A stretch of 42,218 nt of DNA from Candidatus Frankia alpina (GTDB taxonomy: Bacteria > Actinomycetota > Actinomycetes > Frankiales > Frankiaceae), in NCBI RefSeq assembly GCF_902806485.1, contig NZ_CADCWT010000016.1, positions 1 to 42,218 on the forward strand. Reading direction: 5' to 3'. Both the position numbers and the translations under genes were made by a program. The notes under the pieces are model-generated. The model ran no database searches. It was not told the origin of the DNA and saw only the letters and a list, made by a program, of their open reading frames with translations. Positions 17,556-25,592 of the stretch are shown here, piece by piece; position 1 is the first letter of the stretch; each line of letters begins with the position of its first letter.

Positions 17556-18635
17556 TCAGGCGGCGGCGGTGAGGCGGGCGCCGTCGCGGGCGAGCGCCGC
17601 GAGACGCGACACCGCCCGCTGGTACTTCTTACGATGCGGCCCGGCGAGCAGCTCCGCGCCGAACAACTCCCCCAGCCCGACGCCCGAGGCGACGATCGGA
17701 ATCGACCGGTCGTAGAGCCGGTCGGCGAACGCGACGAACCGCAGCGCCACGGCCTGGTCGGCGACCGGCGCCACGCCGTGCAAGGCGACCAGCCCCCCGT
17801 CGACGAGCGCCCCATAGCGCGACGGGTGCAGCCCCGCCAGATGCGCGCACAGCGCGGCGAACCCGTCCTCGCTCGCCCCCCCTCGAAGGCGGCGGCAAAC
17901 GCCGCGACCTCGGCGGCCGGGCATGGTGCGGGCGGTGCCGGCAGTCCCCGGTGACGGTAGTCGCTGCCGTCGATGCGCAGGACGTCGAAGCGGGCGGCCA
18001 GGCCCTGGATCTCGCGCAGGAAATCGGCGGCGGCGAACCGGCCGGCGCCGAGATCCTCCGGCTGGGTGTTGCTCGTCGCGGCCAGCGCGACACCCGCGTC
18101 GGCGAGGCGGGTCAGCAGGGTCGACATGAGCACCGTGTCGCCCGGATCGTCGAGCTCGAACTCGTCGATGGCAACCAGCCGCAGCCTCCACGGTCGCCGC
18201 GAAGCCGAGCGCCCCCACCAGGGAGGTGAGCTCGACGAAGGTGCCGTATGCCTTCGGGCCCGCCACCGAGTGCCACAGCGAGGCGAGCAGGTGGGTCTTG
18301 CCGACGCCGAACCCGCCATCGAGGTACACCCCCGGCAGGGCCGTCCCCGCCTCACGGCCTGCACCACCCGATCGGGCCCCGCGAGCCCTCCGCCCGAACA
18401 GCCCCGACCAGGCGCCCCGGGCGCCGGCGGCGCAACGGCCTCCTCCGCCGGGAGTCGCGTTCACCCGGTCGGCGAACGCGGACAGGGCGGTGACCGCGGC
18501 GCTCTGGCTCGGCTCCGCGGGGTCGGGCAGATAGCCGGCGAAACGGACGGCGTCGAAGCGCGGCGGCGGGACGAGCGCGGCGATCAGATCGTCCGGCCGC
18601 ACCTGCGGCCTCCGGTCGACGAGGCGCTGCACCAC
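17556..18635 (-). pseudogene. zapE: AFG1/ZapE-type ATPase gene broken by two frameshifts
   Basis: Joined across three segments this encodes an AFG1-like P-loop ATPase of about 355 residues. Segment 1 (18635 to about 18185) has FAGYLPDPAEPSQSAAV and Walker A LDGGFGVGKTHLLASLWH. Segment 2, in another frame (about 18185 to 17882), has Walker B LVAIDEFELDDPGDT, the sensor-like LAATSNTQPEDLG, then FAAADFLREIQGLAARFD and DGSDYRHRGLP. Segment 3, back in the first frame, has LCAHLAGLHPSRYGALVDGG, VALRFVAFADRLYDRSIPI and RKKYQRAVSRLAALAR. The second shift falls at a 7-C run (17876-17882) where one more base would restore the frame. The first lies near 18185, where a few expected residues also seem missing. 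Real decay and sequencing error are both possible. Confidence 0.75.
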
Positions 18636-18736
18636 CTCACCAGCCTACGAAGCAGTCCGGGACGGGCCGCCCGCCGCACGCCGCCGGGACCGAACTCACA
18701 GTGCCCGGACCGGTCGGGGCGAGCAGGCCGGACGGC

Positions 18737-18742
18737 TACAGT
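18737..18742 (+). promoter_or_regulatory. -10 element for the RibD-C-type reductase gene
   Basis: TACAGT, then seven bases, then GTG at 18750, and no ribosome binding site: a leaderless arrangement. The promoter region is shared with the divergent zapE relic. Confidence 0.45.
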
Positions 18743-18749
18743 CGGCTCG

Positions 18750-19604
18750 GTGCGACGCATCCTGCCGGTTCCCGGCTGCTCCGACAGGCCAGGCACGCCC
18801 GCGCCGCTCGCCACGCCGGGTGCCGGCGGTGCCATCGCCGCGGCGGCGGACGATCCGACCGTCGGCGGCGAGGTCGTCGCGAAGGCGGCCGAAGTCGACC
18901 TCGACGAGGCCTATGCCTACCCGCCCGGCGCGGGGCAGACCAGTTACGTTCGAGCGAACTTCGTCAGTTCCGTCGACGGGGCCGCGGAGGTGGGCGGCCG
19001 GTCCGGACCGCTGGGCGGCGACGCGGACAGGCGGGTCTTCCAGCTGCTTCGCTGGCTCAGCGACGTCGTGCTCGTCGGCGCCGGCACCGTCCGCCATGAG
19101 AACTACGGGCCGGTGATCGTCACGCCCGAACGGCGGGACCGGCGGCGGGCCGCTGGGCTCGCCGCGGTCCCCCCGATCGCTGTGGTCACCGCGACCGCGG
19201 GCCTCGACCCCGGCGCCCGGCTGTTCGACGCCGAGGTCCGCCCCGTCGTGCTCACCTGCGACGCCGCCCCATCGGCCAAGCGGCAGGCGCTCGCGGCGGT
19301 GGCCGAGGTCGTCATCTGCGGTGACTCGACCGTCGACCCGGCGTCGGCCCTCGCGGCCCTGGCCGAACGGGGGATGACCCGAGTGCTCGCGGAGGGCGGC
19401 CCGTTGCTGCACGCCCAGCTGGCCGGTGCCGGCCTGCTCGACGAGCTGTGCCTGACCGTGGCGCCGCTGCTGGCCGGGCCCGGTCGGATGGGCATCGTGG
19501 AGGGCCCGCCGTGGCCCGAACCGACCACGATGCGCCTGGTTCAGGCGCTCATCGAGGACGGCAACCTCTTCCTGCGCTACCTGCGCGGCCCGCGCGACTC
19601 GTAG
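18750..19604 (+). CDS. pyrimidine reductase family protein (RibD C-terminal domain)
   Basis: This 284-residue protein carries the RibD_C/dihydrofolate-reductase-like fold: YVRANFVSSVDGAAEVGG near residues 68-85, VFQLLRWLSDVVLVGAGTVR, MTRVLAEGGPLLHAQL (NADPH-binding glycine region) and LCLTVAPLLAG. The deaminase half of RibD is absent, so it would act as a stand-alone reductase, possibly on a riboflavin or pteridine intermediate. Substrate is unknown and it is not next to other rib genes. GTG 18750 is chosen from the leaderless -10; the frame is open much further upstream through the zapE relic, but that part is non-coding. Confidence 0.82.
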   Translation: MRRILPVPGCSDRPGTPAPLATPGAGGAIAAAADDPTVGGEVVAKAAEVDLDEAYAYPPGAGQTSYVRANFVSSVDGAAEVGGRSGPLGGDADRRVFQLLRWLSDVVLVGAGTVRHENYGPVIVTPERRDRRRAAGLAAVPPIAVVTATAGLDPGARLFDAEVRPVVLTCDAAPSAKRQALAAVAEVVICGDSTVDPASALAALAERGMTRVLAEGGPLLHAQLAGAGLLDELCLTVAPLLAGPGRMGIVEGPPWPEPTTMRLVQALIEDGNLFLRYLRGPRDS

Positions 19605-19669
19605 CGACGTCGAGTTCCGCGCCCGAGACCGTCCATGCCCGGCGAAGCGGAGCCGGCGGTGGCCGCGTT

Positions 19670-19708
19670 TTATCCACAGGTCGGCGATTCCCACAGCCGT
19701 CGTCCACA
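19670..19708. promoter_or_regulatory. cluster of DnaA-box-like 9-mers
   Basis: TTATCCACA (19670-19678) is a perfect DnaA-box match. ATTCCCACA (19687-19695) and TCGTCCACA (19700-19708) are one- to two-mismatch variants in the same orientation. All three fall within 39 bp of the 186-bp gap before the WXG100-like gene. Binding is inferred only. Confidence 0.5.
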
Positions 19709-19747
19709 GGATCCGATGAGGAGCAGCGCGACCCACCGCCGCGTTGT

Positions 19748-19753
19748 TAGCGT
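19748..19753 (+). promoter_or_regulatory. possible -10 for the WXG100-like gene
   Basis: TAGCGT fits TANNNT and lies 37 nt before the ATG at 19791, between the DnaA-box cluster and the gene. Confidence 0.35.
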
Positions 19754-19790
19754 CGCCGCACCGAACCTGACCCGACGGCGGTGGTATGCG

Positions 19791-20069
19791 ATGACGATCC
19801 CCGATGAAACCCGGGCGACGGCGGCCGGCGCGCTCGCCACGGTGGCGCGCACCCGGCGGGAGGTGACGGCCGCCCTGGACCGGGTCGCGGCCGCCGGCGC
19901 CGGCGCGTGGGACGGCCGGGCGGCGCAGCTGTGGGCCGGCCGGATGCGGCACCTCGCCGCCGAGGCGACCGCCCTGCTCGACCGTTGCCTGCTGGTGTGC
20001 GAGCAGGCCCGCTCGGGCCCGAGCGCAGCGTCGACGGCGCCCGGTGCCCCGCCGCGGGCGATCGGCTGA
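19791..20069 (+). CDS. WXG100-like small helical protein
   Basis: This 92-residue protein is predicted almost wholly helical. Two amphipathic helices are joined by a turn with a W-x-G motif: TAALDRVAAAGAGAWDGRAA, followed by QLWAGRMRHLAAEATALLDR. The WDG plus AA arrangement, size and helical hairpin match WXG100/ESX proteins, which are often substrates or partners of type VII secretion; no secretion apparatus gene is in the window. ATG 19791 is the last start before the helical region; the longer open frame upstream covers the DnaA-box region and looks non-coding. The next gene starts 5 bp after its stop, so the two are surely one transcription unit. Confidence 0.6.
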   Translation: MTIPDETRATAAGALATVARTRREVTAALDRVAAAGAGAWDGRAAQLWAGRMRHLAAEATALLDRCLLVCEQARSGPSAASTAPGAPPRAIG

Positions 20070-20074
20070 CACCG

Positions 20075-22339
20075 GTGGCGAGCCTCGGTGCCGGCGTCCA
20101 CCTCGCCGCTGTGGCCCTACCCCCCGGGCCCGGCGTGGGCGGGGACCGGGTGGTCTTCGATCCCGTCCGGCTCCGCCCGCTTGCGGCCGCGGTGCGGGCT
20201 GCCGGCGAGGCCCTGCACTCCGGGGCGCGGACGGTCGCCCACGCCTTGGCGCAGGTGGGCGGCCCGGCTGGCTGGGCGGCTCGACTGGCCCGACTCGGCG
20301 ACGAGCTCGATGCCGACGCCGCGATGCTGCGCCGCCGGCTCGCGCTCGCGGAGGGCGCCGACGACGCGGGGCGGTCACTCGTGGCGACGGCAGTAGTCAT
20401 CTTGCCGGCCGTGCACCGCGCACCGGCGCTCCTCGACGTCCGACCCGTCCTCGACACCGGGGCCATCGCCAAGGGCGAGACCGAGGTCGTTCCCGGCACT
20501 GCGCGCGCAGGAGCGGCAGCGCTCGCCGCTGGCCGACCCGCAGGCCGAGCCACGGCCCGGTCACTGCTGTCCGGCAGCGGAGCACCATCGGCCAGCCTGC
20601 AGGAAGCGCTGGACCGGTTGGGCGCGCGAGCCGACGACCCCGACTTCATCGCCGGCTTCTACGACGCGCTCGGGCCGGCCGGGCTCGCGCAGCTGCTCAC
20701 CATCGTCTCCGGACGGGCCCGCGGGCCGATGGTCAACCGGCCGGCACCGCCGTCCGGGGTGGACCGGCGGGACGCCGAGGGCGTTCTCGGCCGGACGTTT
20801 GCCGCCTACACCCGCGGCCGGTCGCTCGACGACTCCTGGCTGGGCCGGTTCAACACCCGGGGACGCCTCGACCACGCCGAGACCGTGCTGCTGACCCCGT
20901 TGCTGGCGGCCGGCCGCGTCGACGGCGCGTTGCTCGACCGGCTGGGCCGGCTGGCCTTCGGCCCCGGGATCGGGCCACCGGAGCCCGGGGCACCGCCGAC
21001 CGCCGCCGCGGCCCCGCGTGGACCGACCCCCGCCCCCGCGCCGGCGCCCGGTCGGGTCGTGGGCACGGTGCTCAGCGCGACAGCGGACCGCGGGTACCGG
21101 GGCGCGTTGCTGGCCGCGATCGCCGCCGAACCGGCGCTGGCGGCCCGGTTCGCCACGCGGTACGTCGAGGCGGTCCTGGGTGGCGCCGCCATCGCGGAGC
21201 TGGGTCTGCCGGTGGCCGTCGGGCTCGACGACGCGACCGGGCGGGCCTGGTCCGGGCTGATCGCCGCGGCCGGCGGTCTGGCGGCGCGGCGGGCGGATCC
21301 ACTCGGCTCGGCGGACTTCGTCGCCCGCCTCGCCGGCGCCGTCAACGCCGCCGACGGGTCGGCACTGCCGCTGCATCTGCGCGCCGCCCTCGTCCCCGCG
21401 CTGCGGACGTACCGGGAGGAGATGTACGACGCGGTGACGGCGGTCGTTCCCGGGCCGGTCTCCCCACCGACGGCCGCACCCGCCGCCCGGGAGGTCCCGG
21501 TCGCGGGGTGGCCGGCGTTGCTGCGGGAATGCCTGCGTGGCGGGACGCTCGCCGGGCTGCTCGGTCTGGACGCCGCAGCCTACGCGATCGGGCTCGACGA
21601 GCGGGTGGCGGGGCGCACGCGGGGCTGGAACACCGGGGCCGGCGGCTACCCGTCGAGCCCGCGGACGCTGGGCTACCTGCGGGGTGCTCGGGCGCAGGCG
21701 TTCTTCACCGGCGCCCTCGGCGACGCCGCCGACGCGGTGCTACGCGAGCATGCGCAAGCCGGGTCAGCCCACCGCCGGCGGCAGGCGGTGATCCTCGACC
21801 TGCTCGGCACGGTGGCCACGTCGATCGACCCGACCGACCCGACCGATCCGGCCGCCACCTTCGTCCATCTCGGTGTCGGGATCACGGTGGACATGGTCGA
21901 GGCCCTCGTCCGGGAGCGCTACCGCGACGTGTCCACCGCCCGACCGGCGTGGATCCTCGCCCGGCTGCGGGAGGCATCGCGGGTCGGCTCGCAGTGGGCC
22001 GCGACCTACGAGGCGAGCGCCCGCCTGCTGTGGGCTCGCCGCGCCGGGGACCCGCTACGACCGATCACGGTGACCGGCAGCGACGGGCGGCGCCGGGTGT
22101 ACACCGGGGATCCGCACGCCGACGGATACATCACCGGTCCGGCGACGGATTTCCTCGACGCGGCGGGCAATCCCCGACCGGCCGCGGCGATGACCCCGGC
22201 CCAACGAGGCGCGTACCTGGCCTGGCTGGAGAGTCCGGCACTGGTCGCCAACAACGACCGGCTGCCCATCCTCGCCGGGGCAGCGGCGCTCGGCGAGGCG
22301 CGGATCCCGCCGGACGAAGCACTGCGGCCGAACGGTTGA
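20075..22339 (+). CDS. large protein of unknown function paired with a WXG100-like protein
   Basis: This 754-residue Ala/Gly/Arg-rich protein has no signal peptide or clear membrane helix. About residues 1-125 are helical (LRPLAAAVRAAGEALHSGA) and may pair with the small upstream protein. The segment DPDFIAGFYDALGPAGLAQL resembles, from memory, the body of large proteins encoded next to WXG100 genes in Streptomyces and Frankia. A Pro/Ala linker (about residues 302-328) divides it. The C-terminal half has FVHLGVGITVDMVEALV, ending with ATDFLDAAGNPRPAAA and GEARIPPDEALRPNG. No toxin domain is recognised. The start is GTG 20075; the open frame continues upstream through the small gene in a shadow frame. 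Confidence 0.65.
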   Translation: MASLGAGVHLAAVALPPGPGVGGDRVVFDPVRLRPLAAAVRAAGEALHSGARTVAHALAQVGGPAGWAARLARLGDELDADAAMLRRRLALAEGADDAGRSLVATAVVILPAVHRAPALLDVRPVLDTGAIAKGETEVVPGTARAGAAALAAGRPAGRATARSLLSGSGAPSASLQEALDRLGARADDPDFIAGFYDALGPAGLAQLLTIVSGRARGPMVNRPAPPSGVDRRDAEGVLGRTFAAYTRGRSLDDSWLGRFNTRGRLDHAETVLLTPLLAAGRVDGALLDRLGRLAFGPGIGPPEPGAPPTAAAAPRGPTPAPAPAPGRVVGTVLSATADRGYRGALLAAIAAEPALAARFATRYVEAVLGGAAIAELGLPVAVGLDDATGRAWSGLIAAAGGLAARRADPLGSADFVARLAGAVNAADGSALPLHLRAALVPALRTYREEMYDAVTAVVPGPVSPPTAAPAAREVPVAGWPALLRECLRGGTLAGLLGLDAAAYAIGLDERVAGRTRGWNTGAGGYPSSPRTLGYLRGARAQAFFTGALGDAADAVLREHAQAGSAHRRRQAVILDLLGTVATSIDPTDPTDPAATFVHLGVGITVDMVEALVRERYRDVSTARPAWILARLREASRVGSQWAATYEASARLLWARRAGDPLRPITVTGSDGRRRVYTGDPHADGYITGPATDFLDAAGNPRPAAAMTPAQRGAYLAWLESPALVANNDRLPILAGAAALGEARIPPDEALRPNG

Positions 22340-22383
22340 CCATCCGACAATCCGGCGGGAGAACGGGCGGGTCCACCGCTCGA

Positions 22384-23628
22384 TTAGAGGATCATCCCGG
22401 CGCCGAGGGTGGTTCCGCTCATCTCGTCGATGAGCAGCACACTGCCCGTGTTACGGTTACGGCGGTACGGATCATAGCACAGTGGCGAGGTCGTCCGCAG
22501 GGCGATCCGGCCGATGTCGTTGAGGCCCAGCGAGTCGACGGCCTCGTCGCGGTGCAGCGTGTCGATGTCGACGCGGTAGGAGACGTCGGTGACCATCGCC
22601 CGCACCGACCGGGTGGTGTGCTTGATCCCGACCCGGGCGCGCCGGCGCAGGGGCGCGTCGACCATCCAGGAGACCATGAGGTGGAGGTCCTGCCCGACCG
22701 TGGGCTGGTTGTTCGGCCGCGCGATCATGTCCCCGCGGGAGACGTCGAGGTCGTCCTCCAGGCGGACGGTGACCGACATCGGGGGGAACGCCTCGTCGAC
22801 CGGCCCGTCGTAGGTGTCGATCCCCGCGACCCGCGACGTCAGCCCGGACGGCAGCACGATGACGTCGTCGCCGGGCTTGATCACGCCGCCGGCGACCTGG
22901 CCGGCGTAGCCGCGGTAGTCCTGCAGCTCCTCACTGCGCGGCCGGACCACCCACTGCACCGGAAACCGCACGTCGATCAGGTTGCGGTCGGAGGCGATGT
23001 GCAGCTCCTCCAGGTGGTGCAGCAACGAACTGCCGTCGTACCAGGGCGTGCTCGGCGAGCGGGACACCACGTTGTCACCGGTCAGCGCGGACACCGGGAT
23101 CGTCGTGACGTCGACGATCTCCAGCTTCGCGGCGAAGCGCCGGAAATCTTCCTTGATCTTCTCGAAGACTTCTCGATCGAAGTCGACGAGATCCATCTTG
23201 TTCACGCAGAGCACCAGGTGGGGTACCCGCAGCAGCGACGCCAGGAACGCGTGCCGGCGGGTCTGCTCGACGATGCCCTTGCGCGCGTCCACGAGCAGCA
23301 GCGCGAGGTCGGCGGTCGAGGCACCGGTGACCATGTTGCGGGTGTACTGCACGTGCCCGGGGGTGTCCGCGAGGATGAACGACCGCCGCGGGGTGGCGAA
23401 GTAGCGGTAGGCGACGTCGATGGTGATGCCCTGCTCCCGCTCGGCCCGCAGACCGTCGGTGAGCAGCGCGAGGTCGACGTAGCCGTCGCCGCGCTCCCGG
23501 CTGGTCCGCTCGACGGCGGCGAGCTGGTCGGTGAACAGCGACTTCGTGTCGAAGAGGAGCCGGCCGATCAACGTCGACTTCCCGTCGTCGACCGACCCCG
23601 CGGTTGCGACGCGCAGCAGCTCGGCCAT
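22384..23628 (-). CDS. cysN: sulfate adenylyltransferase subunit 1 (GTPase)
   Basis: This 414-residue GTPase powers ATP sulfurylase, which makes adenosine 5'-phosphosulfate (APS) from sulfate and ATP. The translation-factor GTPase motifs are intact: GSVDDGKSTLIGRL (G1), ERQ-type switch EREQGITIDVAYRYF, DTPGHVQYTRNM (G3) and CVNKMDL (G4), followed by two beta-barrel domains. It ends without a fused APS kinase, which is instead encoded in the divergent gene at 25593. Its ATG shares one base with the cysD stop (TGATG), so translation is coupled. Confidence 0.95.
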   Translation of the reverse strand: MAELLRVATAGSVDDGKSTLIGRLLFDTKSLFTDQLAAVERTSRERGDGYVDLALLTDGLRAEREQGITIDVAYRYFATPRRSFILADTPGHVQYTRNMVTGASTADLALLLVDARKGIVEQTRRHAFLASLLRVPHLVLCVNKMDLVDFDREVFEKIKEDFRRFAAKLEIVDVTTIPVSALTGDNVVSRSPSTPWYDGSSLLHHLEELHIASDRNLIDVRFPVQWVVRPRSEELQDYRGYAGQVAGGVIKPGDDVIVLPSGLTSRVAGIDTYDGPVDEAFPPMSVTVRLEDDLDVSRGDMIARPNNQPTVGQDLHLMVSWMVDAPLRRRARVGIKHTTRSVRAMVTDVSYRVDIDTLHRDEAVDSLGLNDIGRIALRTTSPLCYDPYRRNRNTGSVLLIDEMSGTTLGAGMIL

Positions 23629-24542
23629 CAGAAGTACCCCTCCCGCTTCCGGTCCTCCATCGCCGCCTCGCTGACCCGGTCGTCGGCGCGGGTCGCGCCC
23701 CGCTCGGTGATCCGCGTCGCCGCGACCTCGGCGATGACCTCGTCGACGGTCGCCGCAGTCGACTCGACCGCGCCGGTGCAGGTGATGTCACCGACCGTGC
23801 GGTAGCGGACCTGGCGCGGCACCACGACCTCGCCGACGCGCGGCTGGGTCAGCGGGGTGACCGCGAGCAGCATGCCGTCACGCTCGAAGATCTCGCGGCT
23901 GTGCGCGTAGTAGATCGAGGGGATCTCCAGGCACTCCTGGGCAATGTAGCGCCAGATGTCCAGCTCGGTCCAGTTCGACAGCGGGAAAACCCGGATGTGC
24001 TCGCCGGGGCGGTGCCGGCCGTTGTAGAGCGACCACAGCTCGGGACGCTGGTTCTTGGGATCCCACTGGCCGAACTCGTCGCGGAAGGAGTAAACCCGCT
24101 CCTTGGCCCGGGCCTTCTCCTCGTCGCGCCGGGCGCCGCCGAACACGGCGTCGAACCGGTTGTCCGTGATCGAGTCGAGCAGCACCGGCGTCTGCAGCTG
24201 GTTGCGCGACGCCCCGGGCCGGGTGTCCTCGGTGAGCTCGCCGCCGTCGATCGCCGCCTGCACGGAGCCGACCACCAGGCGGGCGCCGAGCTCGGTCGCG
24301 CGGCGGTCCCGGAACGCCAGCACCTCGTCAAAGTTGTGGCCGGTGTCGATGTGCAGCAACGGGAAGGGCAGCTTCGCGGGCCAGAACGCCTTCTCGGCCA
24401 CCCGCAGCATGACGATCGAGTCCTTCCCGCCGCTGAACAGCAGCGCGGGACGCTCGAACTCCGCCGCCACCTCGCGGAAGATGTGGACGGCCTCGGCCTC
24501 GAGCATCTGCAGGTGGGTGAGCTCGTAACCCGTGACAGGCAC
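23628..24542 (-). CDS. cysD: sulfate adenylyltransferase subunit 2
   Basis: This 304-residue PP-loop catalytic subunit of ATP sulfurylase has LLFSGGKDSIVMLRVA (PP-loop), LLHIDTGHNF, FGGARRDEEKARAKER, VFPLSNWTELDIWRYI and the C-terminal GDITCTGAV and EDRKREGYF. GTG 24542 is chosen because GAGGGG lies 7 nt upstream and PVTGYELTHLQMLEAE begins the conserved region; the upstream open frame to 24992 overlaps cysQ and is not credible. It is the first gene of cysD-cysN. Confidence 0.95.
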   Translation of the reverse strand: MPVTGYELTHLQMLEAEAVHIFREVAAEFERPALLFSGGKDSIVMLRVAEKAFWPAKLPFPLLHIDTGHNFDEVLAFRDRRATELGARLVVGSVQAAIDGGELTEDTRPGASRNQLQTPVLLDSITDNRFDAVFGGARRDEEKARAKERVYSFRDEFGQWDPKNQRPELWSLYNGRHRPGEHIRVFPLSNWTELDIWRYIAQECLEIPSIYYAHSREIFERDGMLLAVTPLTQPRVGEVVVPRQVRYRTVGDITCTGAVESTAATVDEVIAEVAATRITERGATRADDRVSEAAMEDRKREGYF

Positions 24543-24576
24543 GCGAAAACCCCTCGTCTCGCCGATGTATCCGTCC

Positions 24577-24582
24577 AAAATA
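24577..24582 (-). promoter_or_regulatory. possible -10 of cysDN
   Basis: TATTTT on the minus strand lies 34 nt before the cysD start in an otherwise GC-rich gap (24543-24744), leaving room for a short leader with the GAGGGG site. No riboswitch-like structure was evident. Confidence 0.4.
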
Positions 24583-24744
24583 GCCGACCCGACCGCCCCG
24601 CCGACAGTTTCACCGACGTTAACCAGCTCACCCAAGGCCCAATTCTCCCAATGCCCCACACCCGCGACACGACGCCAGAACCAATGATCGCGGTCCGTGC
24701 ACACCCGGACCACCGTCGGCACCGGGCGGCCACCGCAGGTGGCC

Positions 24745-25575
24745 TCACCGCTGCGGATCGGCCGCCCGAATCGCCGCGAGCACCGCCGGGGCCAGGGTCG
24801 CATCACAGATGACCAGGTCGGGCAGTGACGGGTCGGGCTGGTTGTACCGCAGCGGGGTGCCGTCGAGGCGGCTCGTGTGCAGCCCCGTCGCCCGCGCGAC
24901 CGCCACCGGGGCCGCCGAGTCCCACTCGTACTGCCCGCCGGCATGCAGGTAGATCTCCGCCTGGCCGCGGATGACCGCGGCGGCCTTCGCACCGGCCGAC
25001 CCCATGGGGACGACGCTGGCGCCCAGGGCCTCGGCTACCTCCCCGACGAGGCGGGGCGCCCGGGTGCGACTGGCGACGATCCGTGGCGGGCGCGCCGCGG
25101 CGGGCCGGGCCGGCTGGCCGCCGCCGCCGCCCGACAGCGTCACGTTCAGCGCCGGCAGGGCGACGGCCCCGGCGATGAGCTCGCCGGCGCGCCACAACGC
25201 TACGTGCACCGCCCAGTCCGTCCGCCCGGGCTCGGCGAACTCGCGGGTGCCGTCGAGCGGGTCGACGATCCAGACCCGCTCGGCGGACAGCCGGGCCGGG
25301 TCGTCGACACCCTCCTCGGACAGCACCGCATCCTGCGGGCGGTGGCGGGTCAGTGCCCGGATCAGAAGTTGATGGGAACGCGCGTCACCGGCGTCGCGCA
25401 GGGTGGCGGGAGCGGCGAACCCGACCTCCTCCCGAATCCTGAGCAGCAGTTTGCCGGCATCCGTGGCCAGTCGCCGGGCCAGGACGTCGTCGTCGAGTTC
25501 GTCGGTCGCGATGTCGACGGGGACGGTGGCCGGCCGGCGGGTGTCGTCGGTGTTCATCGGGACGGAGTCTGTCAC
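24745..25575 (-). CDS. cysQ: 3'(2'),5'-bisphosphate nucleotidase, CysQ-like (inositol monophosphatase family)
   Basis: This 276-residue enzyme of the Li-sensitive phosphatase family has metal-binding motifs VLSEEGVDDPARL, WIVDPLDGTREFAEPGR and the C-terminal YEWDSAAPVAVARA. CysQ removes PAP, the by-product of PAPS use, or dephosphorylates PAPS, which fits its place between cysDN and the APS kinase gene. GTG 25575 and ATG 25557 are both possible starts. Its 5' end is only 17 bp from the divergent APS kinase start, so the two promoters must overlap. Confidence 0.87.
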   Translation of the reverse strand: MTDSVPMNTDDTRRPATVPVDIATDELDDDVLARRLATDAGKLLLRIREEVGFAAPATLRDAGDARSHQLLIRALTRHRPQDAVLSEEGVDDPARLSAERVWIVDPLDGTREFAEPGRTDWAVHVALWRAGELIAGAVALPALNVTLSGGGGGQPARPAAARPPRIVASRTRAPRLVGEVAEALGASVVPMGSAGAKAAAVIRGQAEIYLHAGGQYEWDSAAPVAVARATGLHTSRLDGTPLRYNQPDPSLPDLVICDATLAPAVLAAIRAADPQR

Positions 25576-25579
25576 CCGT

Positions 25580-25585
25580 TACGGT
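25580..25585 (+). promoter_or_regulatory. -10 element for the Sat-like/CysC gene
   Basis: TACGGT, seven bases, then GTG at 25593 gives a leaderless start. The element lies inside the 17-bp space between the divergent cysQ and cysC starts. Confidence 0.45.
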
Positions 25586-25592
25586 CGCGGGT

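Noticed and set aside
19670..19708. Interpretation of the DnaA-box cluster as a replication origin
   Set aside because: There is no dnaA, dnaN or gyrase gene nearby and only three boxes; an actinobacterial oriC has many more.
20044..23805. A 1253-codon open frame on the plus strand
   Set aside because: It shadows the 754-residue gene in another frame and then runs antisense through cysN; its composition is Arg/Gly-biased.
24543..24744. A possible riboswitch or leader upstream of cysD
   Set aside because: No conserved riboswitch core or stable multi-helix fold could be seen; only a -10-like hexamer is supported.
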